64,000 nucleotides of DNA. Source: Eremophila alpestris peregrina. Taxonomy: Eukaryota; Chordata; Aves; Passeriformes; Alaudidae. Location: positions 2,085,437 to 2,149,436 of the forward strand of contig WMCF01000031.1 of assembly GCA_009792885.1 (NCBI GenBank), read 5' to 3'. Positions 59,741-64,000 of this stretch are shown here, one piece after another. The first letter of the stretch is position 1; the number at the start of each line of letters is the position of its first letter. Under the pieces are notes generated by a model, which did not search any database, was not told the DNA's origin, and was given only the letters and a program-made list of their open reading frames with translations. The position numbers and the translations under genes are program-made.

Positions 59741-62700
59741 GCTGTTTATTCCTTTTTGGGGCTGTTTCAGCAGATACCTTTTACTCCTGTGGTATGCAGG
59801 CCAGGGATGCTCACCCCAGCCTTTGAGGCACACAAACCAGATTTGCCAGAGGTGTAAGTTTTCTCCCCAGATGCTGCCATATTTGGTGAAGGGCAAGCCA
59901 AAAGCACTTCATTTGGGTCCTGACTCAGCTGCATTGACTTGGGGTCTTTTGTACTCACATATTCATACAAGGCTGTAACTAGCTTGGAGAGACTCCCAAG
60001 AGCTGCAAGGGAGACAGTCTAGGCTAATTTTGTAAAGCTAGTGGTTAACCTACACCAAACTCCATCCCTCTGTAAGCTCCAATGCCTGCAATCATCTCAG
60101 CAATGAATCTGGCCCCTTTCACCTCTGCCCTTGCTGGCCTTTATCCCTGAATATCAGTAGGATGAAATGCCCAAGCTATGGGCTTTAAAGGACTTTACAA
60201 GTTCAATTTACAAGCTCCATAAAATTACAAATTCTCCCTCCCCACTGCAGAAGTACCTTGTAAAACATGTCCTGTATTGTTTCAGTTTGAGGGGTCAGGC
60301 TGCAAAAGCAAGGCAGCATCAAGTGGAGAGAGTGCATCTGGTACCGAGCAGAGTCTGTGGCTGGGAGAGGAGAAAACAAGAGCTGGACATGGTCAGCTGC
60401 AAGTAAAAATAATTTCCTGCCCCTGCCTTGTGCTGTGGGAAAGCCCAAGGGTTCATCCCACCTTCTGCTTCTCCTCTCTTACTGAGCAATTATTTGCAAT
60501 GTACAGTTTGTTCAGTTTCCTTCAGGGTGTGACATCCATAAGCATATCTGTACATGATGATAATCCTAACCTAGCCCTAGCATCCAGGGCTGTACCTGAG
60601 GCCATGTGGCTTGTTCCTTAGCTAAGCATCTGGCACTCAAAAAAACTGCAGTGACCCTCCCCAGCAAATGGCTGGCACTAACCTGACACCAGGGCAGTAA
60701 TCCACAAAGCCTCTTGCCCCATCTCAGGTAGCTCCTGCTGCTGCTTGTATGCCAGAGGTCAGCAGAGGTCATGTACTTCATCTTTCTGTTTCGGTTCAGG
60801 CTGCCTTCAATAGCATCAGAAAATGAGCAGAAGCCTCAGCACCACACACAAAAACCACTTTCATATCCTACACACATCTACACCCAGAACTATTTGGTGT
60901 CAGACTGAGCACAATGAGTCATAACTCACCTTTCACTGGAGCTGGAAAAAATACTCTGGAATGGTTGCCAGTGTCAATGCCATTGCTGATATTTTTAATG
61001 CCAAGGGAAAGTGTTAGTTGAAGAAGAAAGCAAATAAGGTCCTCCCAACATCAGCTGAAAGACTGCCAGTAAAGGATGGAAAGAAAAATTCTGGGTTCTG
61101 CTGATGGCCTGTGCCAATCCATCCCATGCAGAAAAACACTCCAGGACCTGTCAGGACAGCTGGGCTGTGCCAGCACACAGCACCAGTCAGTCAGGGCTGG
61201 CAGGGATAAGCACAGAGGCATTTTGCCACCTGCAACAACGGCAGAAGTCAGGCAGCTGAGGCATCTCCAGAGAGAAAAGCCAGAGGGAGCAAACGCAGCC
61301 CCTGGAAAAAGCTGTGGTTTGCTTTATTCAAATGCACTCTGAGAGATGTACAAATGGGAGCCTGTCACTGGGCAGCTCTAAAGATGTCTCTTAAAATACA
61401 CTTGTTCCCAGAAACGATGACAGGTAACACAATCTGAGAAGAAAAAGAGAGAGAAAAAAGCTTTGCCAACACAGATGGCCAGCAGATGCCCCCCAGCCCT
61501 CTTGTGCCCACTGCTGTGGCCCCTGTGCCTCTTCCTGAGGGTGACAAGCTCAGCTGTCCTAAATCTGAGGTCTTGCATCAGACACTTGCAGAGCCCCCTT
61601 TTACACCAGCTGAGCTCTTCAGGGATCGCTGTGGCAAGAGCTTCCTGCACCAGGGCTGAGCTCTCACAGGGGCCAGTCCATTTCAGGCTGTATAGGAAAG
61701 TAAAAACCTTTCAGAAACCCAGATATCCTATATGCAGTTATGACTGCATATGAAGATTTTATCCTCCCCCCATTACGGTGCAGGGGATTTATGGGCTTTT
61801 TTTTTTTTTGCAAGTTTTCTCTTTTCAATACAAAACTCAGCTGGCTCAGAGCAGGAACTCCTGGTGGAGATGAGGAAGGGAAGGACTATCTTGTTTCCAA
61901 GGTTGGATGCTGTGAAGGGCAAGAGCATGGGGAGCAGTGTCAGGGTTTAGGTTCAAGCCCAGCTTTATGCCACCCCACAGCCACCTTAGTGTTTTGCAGA
62001 GGAGCACCAGGTTTTCCAAAGTGCTCAACACTCAGCACACACTTGCCCTGGAGCTTCTTGGCTCCAGCAGTTCTTATCAGTCTCTGCCTCCTTCCTTGCC
62101 CAGAAAACCTCCTTCTCCTGGGTTCTAGCAGACCACAGGCTCTGAGATGAATTTCATCCCAAGCAGAGCACACAGGCGCCTTCAGGGCTGCATCCCACAG
62201 AGCTGAATCCCACAGTCCTGCTGCAGCCTGGCTGTGTGTGGGCAGGCATGGGTGGCTCCCTGATGGCTACTGGCCTTTTCAACTGACTTCCTAAACCTAA
62301 TGGCACTGCCAGTGTGGCTGCAACAGTTTTTAGATGTTCAAAAGGACAAAGTTGATACACGATTCTCCCTACTCACCCTCCTGCTAACTTTGGATGCAAA
62401 CTGTTTACAAACAGCTGTTGTAACATCCCTGAGGTGCAAAGGAAAATACTCAACTACAGAGAAAACGATCTTAGCATGGACTATGTCCAGGAATTTCATG
62501 AACAGAGCTAGGAGCTTATTCAGATGTTTCCCTTCTAGCTCTGGGTTAGTCGGGTCTGTGGAGATGAGAGGGTTTATCATTTGTAACAGCTGTGGCTGGA
62601 GTGGGGCTGCAGGATGGCCCGGCAGGGAGGGCTGCCCTGAGGGAGGGTGGCCAGCAGGGAGGACAGCCATGGCCATCGGAGCTCCAGCCTGGCTGCAGGG

Positions 62701-64000
62701 GCTCCCCTGGCAGCAGCAAACACAGTGTCCCAGTGTGCCCACGTGCTCCCAACACCGATACTCTGGGGAAGGTTTTCTCTTCCCGAGGATGCAATGACAG
62801 TGTAATCTGCAGCCATCAGCACCACCTCTGCCCAGCTGATCCCTCGCTGCCTCCACAGCCGGGGCTGGAGGGGCCATGCACTGATCCTGCTCACTGCTGG
62901 TGACTGGGTGCTGGTACCCAGCCTGCTGCTTCCCTCTTGCCAGTGGACAGCACACTCACTCCTCAGGCTGCCACACCAGAAGGGTGTCATTCCTTTGTAT
63001 TTAAAATGTAAACCTCTTGTTTTCTTGGCCCTTTATTTGATAAATTTCCCCTTCTCCTTGCTTCACCGCCTTCCCTTTCCATCAGCAGTATTGGCACGTG
63101 GAGCTGGTTTCTCTCCCTGGAGAAAGCTGTTGCTCACCCACACAACAGAGGGAAAAAATAGCTTGTGAAAAAAAGGCAATCAGATAGCTCAAGCTAATTT
63201 CTTTTCGAGTCCCCCCCTATTCTAAATGCAGTTTCCTGCTCTTCTAATTGGTATTTTTGAAGGGGAGAGAAAGAGATCCCTGTTCCAGTGGTATTAAGCC
63301 CTTTAAAGATGCTTTAGCTAACAAAGCAAAGATTAGAGAACATGGATCAGATGTTTTTCCTATCAAAGCCTTTTCTTCCTTTCCTTTTTTTTCCCCTACT
63401 GTGGATGTTTTGAGTCTCCTCTGGGCCGGGCTTCATTAAGGCTGTTAACTTCGTAGTGCTGATGTCTCTTTGCCCAGCTCACAGTTTGGGTGGCCTGAAC
63501 TAAAATCTCCCAAAGGGCTTATTACAGGTGGTAGGCAGACAGGGCTGGAGCCTGGGCCACACCACATATTCCTGAGAGAAATGTGTTTCCCTGACCAAAA
63601 AAGCACAATATTATATTCTTAAAACATTCCAGCCCCGTCTGGGTGTTCTCTGCATGCATTCCTGTACGTGGGATTATTATTGTAGAGAATTTATAAAGTC
63701 ATTCATTTCTCTGGAAGTGTATGACATGGGTTTTGGTTGAATGGGCCCAGTGCAAACTTAGAGCCATGTGGTGCTATAAAAACACAACAGTAAATAAATC
63801 AGCAGGGAGAATTTACACTTCAGCCTTCTGATTGTTTTTACATTCAGAGGCTCAGACTCAGAGCCAGAGTGTAAAATAAATACCTGTAGCAGTGAAAATG
63901 CAGCGTCACACTGGCCTGCTAGCAATCACAGCAGCATAGCCAAGATACGTGCAAAGCAAGGGTGTTTACAGTGAGCTTGTGGTGACCTTTTTTTTCTTTG
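59741..64000. other. Unique non-coding sequence, no gene recognised
   Basis: No gene is supported. The minus-strand frame 62338-62955 (205 codons) has no recognised domain and overlaps a 165-codon plus-strand frame and two shorter frames on each strand. A run of thirteen T lies at 61797-61809. CTGTTTACAAACAG at 62401-62414 is a tight inverted repeat containing a forkhead core (GTTTAC), overlapping a CAGCTG E-box at 62412-62417. The block at 63170-63470 is listed separately. The terminal 500 bases hold nothing I can name. Confidence 0.6.
63170..63470. promoter_or_regulatory. Candidate regulatory block with SOX/TCF-type sites
   Basis: AACAAAGCAAAGATTAG at about 63320-63336 contains an AACAAAG core (SOX/TCF type) and CAAAGAT, and ATCAAAG (TCF/LEF core) lies at 63362-63368. 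TCTAATTGG near 63243-63251 and GCTAATTTC near 63194-63202 add homeodomain cores. No repeat is recognisable and CpG is retained at three points. Enhancer function is only an inference from motif grouping. Confidence 0.22.

Noticed and set aside
62815..62840. TCAGCACCAC as a REST/NRSF site
   Set aside because: Only the left half-site matches; the required GGACAG-type right half is absent at either accepted spacing.
62338..62955. 205-codon minus-strand frame as a gene
   Set aside because: A 165-codon frame and others overlap on both strands; no recognised family. The C-terminal 60 residues look somewhat protein-like, but there is no splice or transcript support.
1..64000. tRNA, rRNA, snRNA-derived genes, known microRNA hairpins, CRISPR arrays, bacterial-type operons
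   Set aside because: Read for on both strands; no cloverleaf, conserved small-RNA sequence, regular spacer array or compact gene cluster was seen. Distant or structural RNAs would need covariance models.

Overview
This 64 kb window looks like vertebrate nuclear DNA, most likely avian. It contains no bacterial-style gene arrays. CpG is scarce outside a few spots, TG/CA is abundant, and the base composition by eye is moderately AT-rich. There are no young interspersed repeats such as Alu, B1 or long L1 copies. The recognisable repeats are old CORE/MIR-type SINE fragments and one decayed LINE of CR1/L3 type. That sparse, ancient repeat content fits a bird better than a mammal. A non-avian reptile is less likely, and the species cannot be named from sequence alone.

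I find no protein-coding gene, tRNA, rRNA, known microRNA or CRISPR array that I can defend. All long open frames (up to 264 codons) lack recognisable domains, and many overlap open frames on the opposite strand. They behave like chance frames in stop-poor non-coding DNA. The window is best read as intergenic, or as part of one or more very large introns.

Layout: 1-8.7 kb is unique sequence with one ancient repeat-like motif. From 8.7 to 19.5 kb there are five MIR/CORE-SINE relics (8.7, 11.0, 14.2, 17.4 and 19.4 kb), a (TA)n/(CATA)n microsatellite at 12.55 kb, and several homeodomain-site-rich blocks. At 20.04-20.37 kb lies the only clear CpG island, with a G-rich 15-17 bp minisatellite inside it. 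From 20.4 to 36 kb is mostly unique DNA with a GATA/RUNX motif cluster at 28.34-28.44 kb. At 36.41 kb are two adjacent palindromes. At 38.2, 39.5 and 45.0 kb are three more MIR-like relics; the 39.5 kb copy is unusually CpG-rich. A second GATA/ETS/RUNX cluster sits at 42.18-42.26 kb, and a decayed LINE begins at 45.5 kb. From 47 to 64 kb is unique DNA with several blocks that look like conserved non-coding elements (52.5, 59.5 and 63.2 kb) and the longest open frame (52.7-53.5 kb, minus strand).

The most plausible biology is regulatory: a gene-poor stretch carrying candidate enhancers and one candidate unmethylated island that could be a promoter of an unseen transcript. Every regulatory call is inference from motif clustering and needs cross-species alignment or chromatin data. 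I did not find a convincing previously undescribed system.
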